Below are positions 9,178 through 16,628 of a stretch of 48,383 nt of DNA, piece by piece. The notes beneath the pieces are model-generated. The model was not told the origin of the DNA. It searched no databases and was given only the letters and a program-made list of their open reading frames with translations. Both the position numbers and the translations under genes were made by a program. The DNA lies in NCBI GenBank assembly GCA_030533325.1, contig JAUNJJ010000017.1, positions 1-48,383 on the forward strand. The letters run 5' to 3'. Position 1 is the first letter of the stretch; every line of letters begins with the position of its first letter. This DNA comes from Oscillospiraceae bacterium. GTDB taxonomy: Bacteria; Bacillota; Clostridia; Oscillospirales; Ruminococcaceae.

Positions 9178-10677
9178 TCACACTATTACATCAAATATAC
9201 TGCCCTTACCGTCAAAATCAACCCAGCCTGCTGTATATTCCTTATCTTTGTTGAATGAAAAAGAAACCAGGTATCCTTTTCTTTGCCCTCTGTTGTTCAT
9301 GTATCCGGTCAGCTGATTATAAGCATCTTTGTGTTTTCTTTCACCGTGCCAGATTTTCAGCTCAATTATATGTTCTTCTCCGCCGTAGGCGACTACGATA
9401 TCCATGCGTGTATTGCTGCGGGTTTCCGGTTCGACAAAATACGATCCTGTACCGTTTATTATCGGTTTCAGAAAGCAGAGGAAAAGCAATCGTCCCTGTC
9501 TTTCAATAAAACTTCCGTCCCCGGAACGATATTCACATTCCATTAATTCCTGAAATTTCATCAGTACGCGTTCCATGTCAAGTTTTCCGTTGTTTATGAA
9601 CTGGCTGCGTTCACAGCTTAGTTCAGATCTGCGGTTCTGACTGATATAGATGTTGTAAAGCAGCGTTTCAAATATTCTGTTCGATACTTTTACCATGTTC
9701 TGAGAATTGCAGAGTATTCCGAATGTAACCCCCAGTTGTATTGCATCGTCATAATAAGTAAACGGTACTTCTTCACCATTGATAATTATATTTTCCACGA
9801 GTTTTGAAAAATCAGAATGATTTTTTATATTCTTGTAGATATCATCAAAAAGAGTATTTTGTTCGCCAAGTATAGTTTTAACAGCCTGCTGCACACCCTG
9901 TCTGTCCCATGAAAAATGATTTTTCTGTATTATCTGGCATAACCGGCTGACAAGGAAGGGATAGCCGCCGGTGTTTTCAAAGATTTCCTGTGAAACTTCG
10001 TTTATATTCATGCCGGTCTGACTGTCGCTTTCAAATTCAGTAAGCATTGTGGCTATATCTTCAGAATTAAAACTCATATCAATATCAAAATCCGCTGCTA
10101 TATTCCATGGACTGTTGCGCTTCTTTTCGTCATCAGGTCTTAGTTTTAATTTAAGGTTTTTTATATCATATACACCAGCAAGTATTACACTTTTAAATGT
10201 AAAATCAAGTTCTTTCATACTGTCAATATACTTACTTCGAAGCATTCCAAGAAAATGCAGAAAAATCTGATTGTCACTGCTTTTATCCACTTCGTCAATC
10301 AGTAAAACTACAGGCTTGTCGCTGGTTTTGCAGATTTCAGTTATCCTTTCGCTGAGTATATCAAATGTTTCCGCAGAAGTACCTGATACAGATAATAATC
10401 TGCATATATCAGAATAAAAACCACTGCAGAAATTTTTTTCACTTGAAAAATAAGTGTCACCTTTACCTTCAAAACTTAAATCTATTACATAGTAAGTATC
10501 TGATATTGCTTTTCGTATTTCGTTCATTACTGTTGTTTTTCCGTATTGCCTCGGACGGTTGATTGTGAAATATTCTCCTTCATCAATCAGAGAAATTATC
10601 TGATGCACTCTGTTTTTTATATCAACCATATAATGCCTTGACGGTATGCATAATCCTGTTGTGTTGAATTTTTTCAT
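9178..10677 (-). CDS. AAA family ATPase with C-terminal PD-(D/E)XK nuclease-like domain
   Basis: A 499-aa cytoplasmic protein. The N-terminal ATPase has a Walker A of the RPRQYGKTT form (41-49) and a Walker B VVLLIDEVDK (123-132). A middle region of about 150 residues resembles the lid and winged-helix part of these ATPases. The C-terminus carries a PD-(D/E)XK core, seen as TRMDIVVAY followed by IIELKIW, with a conserved downstream YNQLTGYM. Such proteins are common in Clostridia and Bacteroidetes and their function is unknown; defence or mobile-element roles have been suggested only by context. It stands alone on the minus strand between glycogen and sporulation-type genes. A 14-bp-arm palindrome, almost identical to one in front of the peptide gene at 28044-28187, lies 28 bases before the start codon. 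The RBS is AGGAG. Confidence 0.8.
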   Translation of the reverse strand: MKKFNTTGLCIPSRHYMVDIKNRVHQIISLIDEGEYFTINRPRQYGKTTVMNEIRKAISDTYYVIDLSFEGKGDTYFSSEKNFCSGFYSDICRLLSVSGTSAETFDILSERITEICKTSDKPVVLLIDEVDKSSDNQIFLHFLGMLRSKYIDSMKELDFTFKSVILAGVYDIKNLKLKLRPDDEKKRNSPWNIAADFDIDMSFNSEDIATMLTEFESDSQTGMNINEVSQEIFENTGGYPFLVSRLCQIIQKNHFSWDRQGVQQAVKTILGEQNTLFDDIYKNIKNHSDFSKLVENIIINGEEVPFTYYDDAIQLGVTFGILCNSQNMVKVSNRIFETLLYNIYISQNRRSELSCERSQFINNGKLDMERVLMKFQELMECEYRSGDGSFIERQGRLLFLCFLKPIINGTGSYFVEPETRSNTRMDIVVAYGGEEHIIELKIWHGERKHKDAYNQLTGYMNNRGQRKGYLVSFSFNKDKEYTAGWVDFDGKGSIFDVIV

Positions 10678-10705
10678 AAAATAATTTCTCCTGTTTGTTT
10701 CAGTA

Positions 10706-10747
10706 AATTATAGTAAACGAAAAAATCTTTTTACGTTTACTATAATT
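10706..10747. repeat. Palindrome, copy 1 (TATAGTAAACG-N14-CGTTTACTATA type)
   Basis: A perfect 14-bp inverted repeat (10706-10719 with 10734-10747) surrounds a 14-base A/T spacer that is itself partly self-complementary. On the minus strand the right-hand part reads CTATAATTT, so a -10-like TATAAT sits inside the palindrome upstream of the AAA ATPase gene. A second copy with the same arms and the same 14-base spacing occurs at 28230-28265. It could be an operator, a 5' leader hairpin or a small mobile palindrome. Confidence 0.75.
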
Positions 10748-10778
10748 ATATTATTATTTTTACAGGTTGTCAATAAAC

Positions 10779-10809
10779 ATACTTATTACGACGTACAAAT
10801 AATAAGTAT
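10779..10809. repeat. AT-rich inverted repeat upstream of spoIIIAG
   Basis: ATACTTATTA (10779-10788) and TAATAAGTAT (10800-10809) are perfect 10-bp arms around an 11-base spacer, followed by TTTTTAT. It may be an operator for spoIIIAG or a weak terminator. No confident promoter was found between it and the gene. Confidence 0.45.
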
Positions 10810-10886
10810 TTTTATACTAAAACCCGTACTCCCTGCATAGTAATTTAGAAAGGCATATATCATTCCTTAAACAGAGGTGCAAAATA

Positions 10887-11438
10887 ATGGAGAAGAATTT
10901 AAAGGATCTGTACGAAAAAGTAAAAAGAAAGGCGAAAGGAATAAAAGATCTGAAGAAACTCATTTTGCTTGGAGTTATCGGAATGATGCTGGTACTTCTG
11001 CCCGGGTTTCTCCCTGATAAAAAAAGCGTTAAGGAAGAAAATGCGGATGAAAAATATCAGGTATCAGAATATGCAGAAAATCTCGAAAGGAAGGTTGAGA
11101 AAATTCTCGCTGAGATAGACGGGGTAGGTAATGTCAGCGTGATGCTCACTGTTGCCGGAACGGAAGAATACATTTATGCGCAGGAAAACAAGGAAAGCAT
11201 ATCAAGTGATTCCGAAAGAAACAGCAGCCAGAACGAGAACAGTTATATATTTGAACAGAAAGACGGTGATAAAAAAGCACTTGTAAAAAAGGTGGAAAAT
11301 CCTGATGTGACCGGAGTGGTTGTTGTCTGTGACGGAGGGAACAGCTCCTCTGTAAGGGAGCAGATATACGAAGCGGTATCTGTTGTACTTAATGTGCCTT
11401 CAAACAGGATATTTGTTGCTTCAACTGAAAAAAAATGA
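10887..11438 (+). CDS. spoIIIAG: Stage III sporulation protein AG-like
   Basis: A 183-aa protein with a basic N-terminus, one membrane segment (about 23-42) and a soluble ring-building-type domain containing EKILAEIDGVGNVSVMLTV and VTGVVVVCDGG, both hallmarks of SpoIIIAG. In spore formers SpoIIIAG forms a mother-cell ring of the SpoIIIA-SpoIIQ channel that feeds the developing forespore. RBS-like GAGGTG precedes the ATG. It pairs with spoIIIAH 19 bases downstream, but spoIIIAA to spoIIIAF are absent immediately upstream, where an unrelated minus-strand gene sits. Either the rest of the operon is elsewhere or this is a remnant pair. The family call is firm, and whether the organism sporulates cannot be judged from this window. 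Confidence 0.85.
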   Translation: MEKNLKDLYEKVKRKAKGIKDLKKLILLGVIGMMLVLLPGFLPDKKSVKEENADEKYQVSEYAENLERKVEKILAEIDGVGNVSVMLTVAGTEEYIYAQENKESISSDSERNSSQNENSYIFEQKDGDKKALVKKVENPDVTGVVVVCDGGNSSSVREQIYEAVSVVLNVPSNRIFVASTEKK

Positions 11439-11457
11439 AATCCGGGAGGATAAGCAG

Positions 11458-12018
11458 ATGAAAAAACCAGTTTTTATTATCGGAAAAAAGCAGATAGTGA
11501 TGGCCTGCATGACCATGATACTCGGAATAGCAGTTTATGTAAACTATGTAATTGCTGATAATTCTGAGCTGAAAATGGCAGAGAATATTTCAGAGGGGGA
11601 TGAATACGGGGAAACACAGTTTGTAAATGCGGGTGAAAGCGACCTGATGGATCTTAGCAAGGTCAGTGCTGAGGATTATTTTGCACAGGCAAGAATTGAC
11701 AAAACCACAAGCAGAGATGAAGCAGTTCAGACTCTGCAGACCGTAATGGGCGGCGGCGATATCAGTGAAAATGAAGCCGTTGTAAATGCTCTGGCGGCTG
11801 TTGAACTATCCCATATGACTGAGCTTGAAAACAAGATGGAATCTCTTATAAAAGCTCAGGGATACAAGGACTGCATTGTGTATCTTGACGAAAATGATGC
11901 GAGGGTTGTAGTGCAGTCTGACGGCCTTGATACAGCGAAAGCTGCCTCGATAAAGGACATCGTTCTGAGTGAGTCAAAGGTTTCTGCTCAAAATATAAGA
12001 ATTTTCGAAGTAAAGTAG
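11458..12018 (+). CDS. spoIIIAH: Stage III sporulation protein AH-like
   Basis: The start is the ATG at 11458, with GGGAGGA at 11444-11450; the frame is open further upstream but only overlaps the spoIIIAG end. The 186-aa product has one N-terminal membrane segment (about 12-32), an acidic spacer and a C-terminal domain with ARIDKTTSRDEAVQTLQ and a YscJ/FliF-like ring-building fold typical of SpoIIIAH. In spore formers SpoIIIAH lies in the mother-cell membrane and binds forespore SpoIIQ across the intermembrane space. It follows spoIIIAG and precedes the asp23-nusB operon as in Bacillus and Clostridium. A sigma-A-type promoter begins immediately at its stop codon. Confidence 0.85.
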   Translation: MKKPVFIIGKKQIVMACMTMILGIAVYVNYVIADNSELKMAENISEGDEYGETQFVNAGESDLMDLSKVSAEDYFAQARIDKTTSRDEAVQTLQTVMGGGDISENEAVVNALAAVELSHMTELENKMESLIKAQGYKDCIVYLDENDARVVVQSDGLDTAKAASIKDIVLSESKVSAQNIRIFEVK

Positions 12019-12047
12019 TTGTAAGAATTCAAAAAAAATGTTATAAT
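12019..12047 (+). promoter_or_regulatory. Promoter of the asp23-nusB operon leader
   Basis: TTGTAA (12019-12024) and TATAAT (12042-12047) are separated by 17 bases, placing a transcription start near 12054. About 25 bases further on lies a terminator hairpin, before any known gene. Confidence 0.65.
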
Positions 12048-12066
12048 ATAGAGGATTGATTTCATA

Positions 12067-12121
12067 GGAGATTTCTGTGGTCATACTCCGTTGATTTCAA
12101 TGGAGTATGACCATATTTTTT
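12067..12121 (+). promoter_or_regulatory. Candidate leader peptide plus attenuator ahead of asp23
   Basis: GGAG (12067-12070), 6 bases, then GTG opens a 5-codon reading frame (12077-12094, encoding MVILR and a TGA stop). The frame lies on the 5' arm of a hairpin (12078-12094 with 12097-12113; one G-T pair, innermost pairs must open to make a loop) followed by a T run to 12121. The arrangement promoter, tiny frame, terminator, operon is that of an attenuator in which ribosomes on the leader would prevent termination. It may alternatively be a plain terminator for spoIIIAG-AH. Confidence 0.5.
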
Positions 12122-12150
12122 ACATTCACTACAGATACGGAGGGGTAGGT

Positions 12151-12474
12151 ATGTCCGGAGAAAAAAAAGGTGCGGTTCACATCGCTGAGGATGTCATTAT
12201 TTCCATAGCATCAGCTGCTGTAAGCGAGGTCAGAGGAGTTGAAAAAATCCGTTCTGACTATGGTTTCTTCCAGAAGAAAAATCCTGTAAGAGTCAGAGCC
12301 ACCGGTGATGTTATAGAAATATTTGCTGATGTTGTACTGAAAAACGGAGTCAGTGCCGTCAGGGCATGTGAAAAAATTCAGAATGCTGTTAAGTCTGAAG
12401 TCCAGTCAGTTACAGGAATAACAGTATCAAAGGTTAATGTAAACGTATCAGGAATTAGTTTTGAAAAGAAATAA
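12151..12474 (+). CDS. Asp23/Gls24 family envelope stress protein (YqhY-like)
   Basis: The start is the ATG at 12151, with GGAGGGG at 12139-12145; an in-frame TTG at 12091 lies in the terminator hairpin and is rejected. The 107-aa product has the Asp23 core: GAVHIAEDVIISIASAAVSEV at the start, GVEKIR, then a VNVNVSGI ending. Asp23-family proteins are small cytoplasmic or membrane-associated proteins linked to envelope stress and, for YqhY, to control of lipid synthesis. In Bacillus yqhY lies beside accB/accC and nusB; here the acc genes are absent but nusB follows 15 bases later. Family is confident and precise role is unknown. Confidence 0.85.
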   Translation: MSGEKKGAVHIAEDVIISIASAAVSEVRGVEKIRSDYGFFQKKNPVRVRATGDVIEIFADVVLKNGVSAVRACEKIQNAVKSEVQSVTGITVSKVNVNVSGISFEKK

Positions 12475-12489
12475 AAGGAGTTTTTAAAG

Positions 12490-12909
12490 ATGGCAGAAAA
12501 AATGACAAGAAGAGATATCAGGGACAGTGCTTTTAAAATTATATACGAATCACTTCTCAGAGACGATCCTGTCGAAGAACTTTTTGAGATGGCTGAGGGG
12601 ATAGACGAGATTCCGGTAAATGACGATGTAAAGCAGATGGTAACTGATATTCTCAGCAAATCTGAAGAACTCGATGCTATGATATCTCAGTACAGTAAGA
12701 AAAGAATTTTTTCACGAATTGCAAAGATAAATATAGCAATACTAAGAATAGCTTTTTATGAAATTCTTTACAATGACCAGATTCCGCTTAATGCAGCTGT
12801 TCATGAAGCAGTTCTTATTGCACAGAATTATTCATATAAGGAAGATATATCATTTGTAAACGGAATACTTGGTGCATATTCAAGATCCGTTTCTGACGGA
12901 GAAAAATAA
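12490..12909 (+). CDS. nusB: Transcription antitermination factor NusB
   Basis: A 139-aa all-helical protein with the NusB layout: MTRRDIRDSAFKIIYE near the N-terminus, and RIAKINIAILRIAFYEIL with NAAVHEAVLIAQNY in the C-terminal half. NusB pairs with S10 (NusE) and binds boxA RNA to promote antitermination on rRNA operons. RBS AAAGGAG lies 9 bases before the ATG. Its stop overlaps the next start by one base (TAATG), a sign of translational coupling. Confidence 0.95.
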   Translation: MAEKMTRRDIRDSAFKIIYESLLRDDPVEELFEMAEGIDEIPVNDDVKQMVTDILSKSEELDAMISQYSKKRIFSRIAKINIAILRIAFYEILYNDQIPLNAAVHEAVLIAQNYSYKEDISFVNGILGAYSRSVSDGEK

Positions 12910-13838
12910 TGTCTTTTTATCTTGGGATAGATACAAGCAATTATACAACATCGGTAGCTCTTTTTGACAGTATTACCGGTCAGATGAAACAGCAGAAAAA
13001 GCTTCTTCCGGTTGCTCCCGGAAATCTCGGACTCAGACAGAGTGACGCAGTTTTTCACCATACAAGACAGCTTCCGGAACTTGTTGAGATGCTCACATCT
13101 GAGGTTAAACTTGACGGGATAGGGGTTTCTGTAAAGCCGAGACTTGCCGAAGGTTCGTATATGCCCTGTTTTCTTTGCGGCGAAGGACTGGCTAGAGCTG
13201 TTGCCGCTTTAACAGGAACACCGGTATATAAGACTTCACATCAGGCGGGACACATTTTAGCAGCACTTTTTTCAGCTGAAAAAACTGAATTTGTAAACCG
13301 TGAATTTATTGCCTTTCATGTAAGCGGCGGAACAACGGACTGTCTTTTGTGCAGCCCTGACAGTGAGAATATAATAAATATTTTACAGACCGGAAGTTCG
13401 CTGGATCTGAAGGCCGGACAGGCTGTGGATCGCGTCGGACTTATGCTCGGTCTTGATTTCCCGTGCGGTGCAGCCCTTGAAAAGCTTGCTTTGAAAAGTG
13501 AAAGAAAATTCAGAATAAAGCCGGTAATCCGCGGAAAAGACTGCTCGCTTTCAGGACTTGAAAACAAGTGCAGAAAAATGCTCTCGGACGGTGAACCCGC
13601 AGAGGACATAGCAATGTTCTGTCTTATGTATGTATATGAAACTGTCAGAGCAATGACTGCTGCAGCACTTGATGAATATGGAAAAATGCCTGTTGTTTAT
13701 GCAGGCGGTGTTATGTCTGACAGCATAATCCGATGCAGGCTCGAAAAAGATTTTGATGCATATTTTGCGGAGCCGGCGTTTTCATGCGACAATGCAGCCG
13801 GACTTGCTTTGTATGCAAAACTTAAATCAGGAGAATAA
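12909..13838 (+). CDS. Kae1/TsaD-like protein (peptidase M22-type fold), TsaD paralogue
   Basis: A 309-aa ASKHA-fold protein resembling TsaD. It begins GIDTSNYTTSVALFD, has the paired histidines as SHQAGH (about 112-116), FHVSGGTTD for phosphate binding and a YAGGVMSDS C-terminal glycine loop. True TsaD performs N6-threonylcarbamoylation of tRNA A37 and is usually 335-345 residues with HxEGH; this one is shorter and has HQAGH. It therefore looks like the clostridial paralogue found in nusB-xseA operons, a place filled by folD in Bacillus. Whether it works in t6A formation or elsewhere is unknown. Start overlaps nusB by one base. Confidence 0.75.
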   Translation: MSFYLGIDTSNYTTSVALFDSITGQMKQQKKLLPVAPGNLGLRQSDAVFHHTRQLPELVEMLTSEVKLDGIGVSVKPRLAEGSYMPCFLCGEGLARAVAALTGTPVYKTSHQAGHILAALFSAEKTEFVNREFIAFHVSGGTTDCLLCSPDSENIINILQTGSSLDLKAGQAVDRVGLMLGLDFPCGAALEKLALKSERKFRIKPVIRGKDCSLSGLENKCRKMLSDGEPAEDIAMFCLMYVYETVRAMTAAALDEYGKMPVVYAGGVMSDSIIRCRLEKDFDAYFAEPAFSCDNAAGLALYAKLKSGE

Positions 13839-13843
13839 TAATT

Positions 13844-15034
13844 TTGAATATACTGACAGTATCTCAGCTGAACAGATATATTTCCTATAAGCTTAAGGAA
13901 GACCAGAAGCTCAGAGGTATTTTTCTGAAAGGCGAGATTTCGAACTTTAAAAATGCCGGTCACCTTTATTTTACAATAAAGGACAATGACAGTCTCATAA
14001 AGGCTGTCATGTTTAAAAGCAACGCTCAGAATCTGAAATTTATACCTGAAAACGGTCAGAGTGTAATTGCAATGGGTTCAGTATCAGTTTTTGAGAGAGA
14101 CGGCGTATATCAGCTCTATGTAAGTGATATGATTCCGGAAGGACAGGGAAAGCTTCAGGCTGATTTTGAAAAACTGAAAAAGGAACTGGAGCAGGAAGGT
14201 CTTTTTGATCAGGCTCATAAAAAGCCACTGCCTGAATATCCGAAAAGAATCGGAGTTGTAACTTCTGACAAGGGTGCTGCACTTCAGGATATAATAAATA
14301 TTCTGTCAAGAAGATACCCGGTTGGAGAACTTCGTGTTTATCCTTCACTTGTACAGGGAGAGGATGCACCGGCTTCTCTTTGCAGATCGCTGAGCATAGC
14401 AGACTGTGATGACTGTGACGTAATAATTATCGGACGTGGCGGAGGTTCCAGTGAGGATCTTGCGGCATTTAACGACAGGCAGCTTGCTTATTATATATAT
14501 CATTTAAACACGCCGGTAATCAGTGCTGTAGGACATGAGACGGATTTTACAATAGCCGATTTTACTGCAGACTTTCGTGCGCCTACACCATCAGCAGCCG
14601 CAGAACTGGCTGCTCCGGACATAAGTGACATATTAAAGATGACAGATGCATATCAGGCAAGACTTAATAATTCATTTGAGATTCTCACAGGAAAACTTGA
14701 AAAAAAGGCATCCGAACTTTCAGCACGTCTTCATAAGGTTTCACCCGAGATGATGCTTATGAAAAATACTTCAGAACTTGAACTGATGACCAGGCGGCTT
14801 GAGTTTTCCTTCAGGCGTATTCTTGAAAGGAAAGAATCTGAACTTTCAGAAAAAATTATCCGTCTTGAAAACCTTAATCCTCTTGAGGTTCTGAAACGCG
14901 GGTATTCGGTAGTGTATAACAATGAAAAAGAAATCGTGATGAACATTTCTCAGATTAAAAAAGGTGATTGTGTCAGAATTGATTTTTCCGACGGTTCTGC
15001 ATATGCCTCAGTAACAGATACGGAGTTAAAGTAA
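13844..15034 (+). CDS. xseA: Exodeoxyribonuclease VII large subunit
   Basis: A 396-aa protein started by TTG at 13844, with CAGGAGA upstream and no ATG that fits. It has an OB-fold DNA-binding domain at about 1-100 (TVSQLNRYI, LKGEISNFKNAGHLYFT), the catalytic domain with RIGVVTSDKGAALQDI and GRGGGSSEDL, then a long coiled coil from about 270 to 370 and a C-terminal GYSVV segment. With XseB it degrades single-stranded DNA to short oligonucleotides. The small subunit gene starts one base after its stop. Confidence 0.94.
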   Translation: MNILTVSQLNRYISYKLKEDQKLRGIFLKGEISNFKNAGHLYFTIKDNDSLIKAVMFKSNAQNLKFIPENGQSVIAMGSVSVFERDGVYQLYVSDMIPEGQGKLQADFEKLKKELEQEGLFDQAHKKPLPEYPKRIGVVTSDKGAALQDIINILSRRYPVGELRVYPSLVQGEDAPASLCRSLSIADCDDCDVIIIGRGGGSSEDLAAFNDRQLAYYIYHLNTPVISAVGHETDFTIADFTADFRAPTPSAAAELAAPDISDILKMTDAYQARLNNSFEILTGKLEKKASELSARLHKVSPEMMLMKNTSELELMTRRLEFSFRRILERKESELSEKIIRLENLNPLEVLKRGYSVVYNNEKEIVMNISQIKKGDCVRIDFSDGSAYASVTDTELK

Positions 15035-15035
15035 A

Positions 15036-15227
15036 ATGACTATTGAAAATAAACTTGAAAAACTTGAGCAGATAGTAACAGCACTTGAGGGCGGAAAGAT
15101 TTCTCTTGACAAGGCAGTTGAGCTTTACGGTGAAGGAATGAAGCTTTCGCTGAACTGCCGTAAAGAGATTGAAGAAGCAAAATTAAAAATAACAATGGTT
15201 GGTGAGAATAATGGAACAGAAGTATAA
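15036..15227 (+). CDS. xseB: Exodeoxyribonuclease VII small subunit
   Basis: A 63-aa helical protein with the family pattern LEKLEQIVTALEGGKISLDKAVELYGEGMKL shortened here to its core: ALEGGKISLDKAVELYGEG. It binds the XseA coiled coil in multiple copies. The gene begins immediately after xseA, and its last 17 bases overlap the ispA start region, suggesting coupled translation. Confidence 0.93.
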   Translation: MTIENKLEKLEQIVTALEGGKISLDKAVELYGEGMKLSLNCRKEIEEAKLKITMVGENNGTEV

Positions 15228-16104
15228 AGAGCTTATGTCCGGATATATTTCAGACATTGAAAATAATTTAAGAAGATATACAGAAGACAAATCAGGCAAT
15301 GAATCACAGCAAAAGCTTACAGAAGCTATGAGATATTCTCTTGAGGCAGGCGGAAAACGAATCAGACCTGTACTTGTTACAGAATTCTGCAGACTCTGCG
15401 GCGGGACTCCGGAGATGTCAGCGGCTCCTGCTGCTGCAATAGAAATGATACATACATTCTCTCTTATCCATGATGACCTTCCGGCTATGGATGATGATGA
15501 TTTCAGACGCGGTCGTCCTTCATGCCACAAAGCTTTTTCTGAAGCCACAGCAATTCTTGCCGGTGATGCACTCGCGGTTCTTCCTTTTCAGATTATAGCT
15601 GATGATCCTGTTCTTGACAGCGGCATAAAGGTCAGACTGATATCTGACCTTGCTTCAGCAACAGCCGGAGAGGGTATGATAGGCGGTCAGATTATCGATA
15701 TTGAGAATGAAAAAAGAGATGATGTTGACGAGAATAATCTCAGATATATGTACTCCCTGAAAACAGGTCAGCTTATAAGGACAGCGTGTCGCATGGGATG
15801 CATAGCTGCAGGTGCGGATGATGAAAAAATCAGACTTGCAGACAGCTACGCTTCAAAGCTTGGACTTGCTTTTCAGATTATTGACGACATACTTGATGTT
15901 GTATCAACAGAAGAAGAACTTGGCAAGCCGGTGGGAAGTGACGCGGAAAACAATAAAACAACTTTCGTAACTGTTATGGGTATTGAAAAGGCAAAACAGG
16001 AGGCCGATTCACTGACCCGTGAAGCACTCGGAATACTTGATTCATTTCCGGACAGTGAATTTCTTAAGGCATTAACTGCTGAGCTTCTTGACAGAAGAAA
16101 ATAG
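15211..16104 (+). CDS. ispA: Geranyl/farnesyl diphosphate synthase (polyprenyl synthetase)
   Basis: The start is taken as the ATG at 15211, just after GGTGAG; the TTG 12 bases earlier lies in the same frame but lacks a spaced RBS. The 297-aa product has both aspartate-rich motifs, IHDDLPAMDDD (first) and IIDDILD (second), plus GGKRIRP and GGQIIDI. It condenses IPP with allylic diphosphates to a C15 (or C10-C20) product. Chain length cannot be read with certainty, though the position in the xseAB-ispA-dxs operon fits farnesyl diphosphate synthase. It provides precursor for undecaprenyl phosphate together with dxs and the ispH half of the gene at 40248. Confidence 0.92.
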   Translation: MEQKYKELMSGYISDIENNLRRYTEDKSGNESQQKLTEAMRYSLEAGGKRIRPVLVTEFCRLCGGTPEMSAAPAAAIEMIHTFSLIHDDLPAMDDDDFRRGRPSCHKAFSEATAILAGDALAVLPFQIIADDPVLDSGIKVRLISDLASATAGEGMIGGQIIDIENEKRDDVDENNLRYMYSLKTGQLIRTACRMGCIAAGADDEKIRLADSYASKLGLAFQIIDDILDVVSTEEELGKPVGSDAENNKTTFVTVMGIEKAKQEADSLTREALGILDSFPDSEFLKALTAELLDRRK

Positions 16105-16166
16105 AAAGGTTAATTTTTCTGGTCAAGGTCTGATTATCAGAACCTGAAAGGAAGTTTGAATTATAT

Positions 16167-16613
16167 ATGTTTAATAATGTAATAGTGAGCGGTGTACTTG
16201 CATGGCTTTCTGCACAGATAATAAAAACAGTTCTGCATGCAGTAAAAAATGAAAAAGTAGCTCTGGAAAGGCTTGTCGGCTCCGGAGGAATGCCAAGCTC
16301 GCATACTGCTACTGTTGTTGCATCTGTGATTGCTGTCGGAAGAACTGAGGGACTAAAATCATCAGTGTTCGGACTTTCGGTTATAGTTGCAGTGATAGTA
16401 ATTTACGATGCAATGAATGTCAGGCGTGCGGCCGGTCTTCATGCAAGGGAACTTAACACAATAAATAGACTTTTTAATTTCAGAATAAAGGAAGGCACTA
16501 CGGGAAAAGAAGCAATTAAGGAACTGAATGAATTCCTCGGACATACGCCACTTGAAGTACTCGGTGGTATAGTTGTAGGAGCTGCAGTTGCGTTTCTTCT
16601 TCCAGTAAAATAA
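16167..16613 (+). CDS. Divergent PAP2 family protein (DUF212, YuiD-like)
   Basis: A 148-aa integral membrane protein with about three or four membrane segments. It has the DUF212 signature GGMPSSHTATVVA at about 38-50 (the histidine-containing motif of acid phosphatase/vanadium haloperoxidase relatives), YDAMNVRRAAGLHA and LGHTPLEVLGG. Members are presumed lipid phosphatases acting on the membrane, perhaps on a prenyl phosphate. Its place between ispA and dxs supports a link to isoprenoid lipid metabolism but does not prove it. RBS AAAGGAAG lies upstream. Confidence 0.85.
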   Translation: MFNNVIVSGVLAWLSAQIIKTVLHAVKNEKVALERLVGSGGMPSSHTATVVASVIAVGRTEGLKSSVFGLSVIVAVIVIYDAMNVRRAAGLHARELNTINRLFNFRIKEGTTGKEAIKELNEFLGHTPLEVLGGIVVGAAVAFLLPVK

Positions 16614-16628
16614 AGGGCTGTATAAAAA

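Noticed and set aside
12091-12150. Longer asp23 reading frame starting at TTG 12091
   Set aside because: This start lies inside the attenuator hairpin, whereas ATG 12151 has a clear GGAGGGG and gives the normal family length.
16105-16166. Possible hairpin between ispA and the DUF212 gene
   Set aside because: The stem of about 7 bp needs a bulge and has no T run, so it is neither a terminator nor a recognisable riboswitch.
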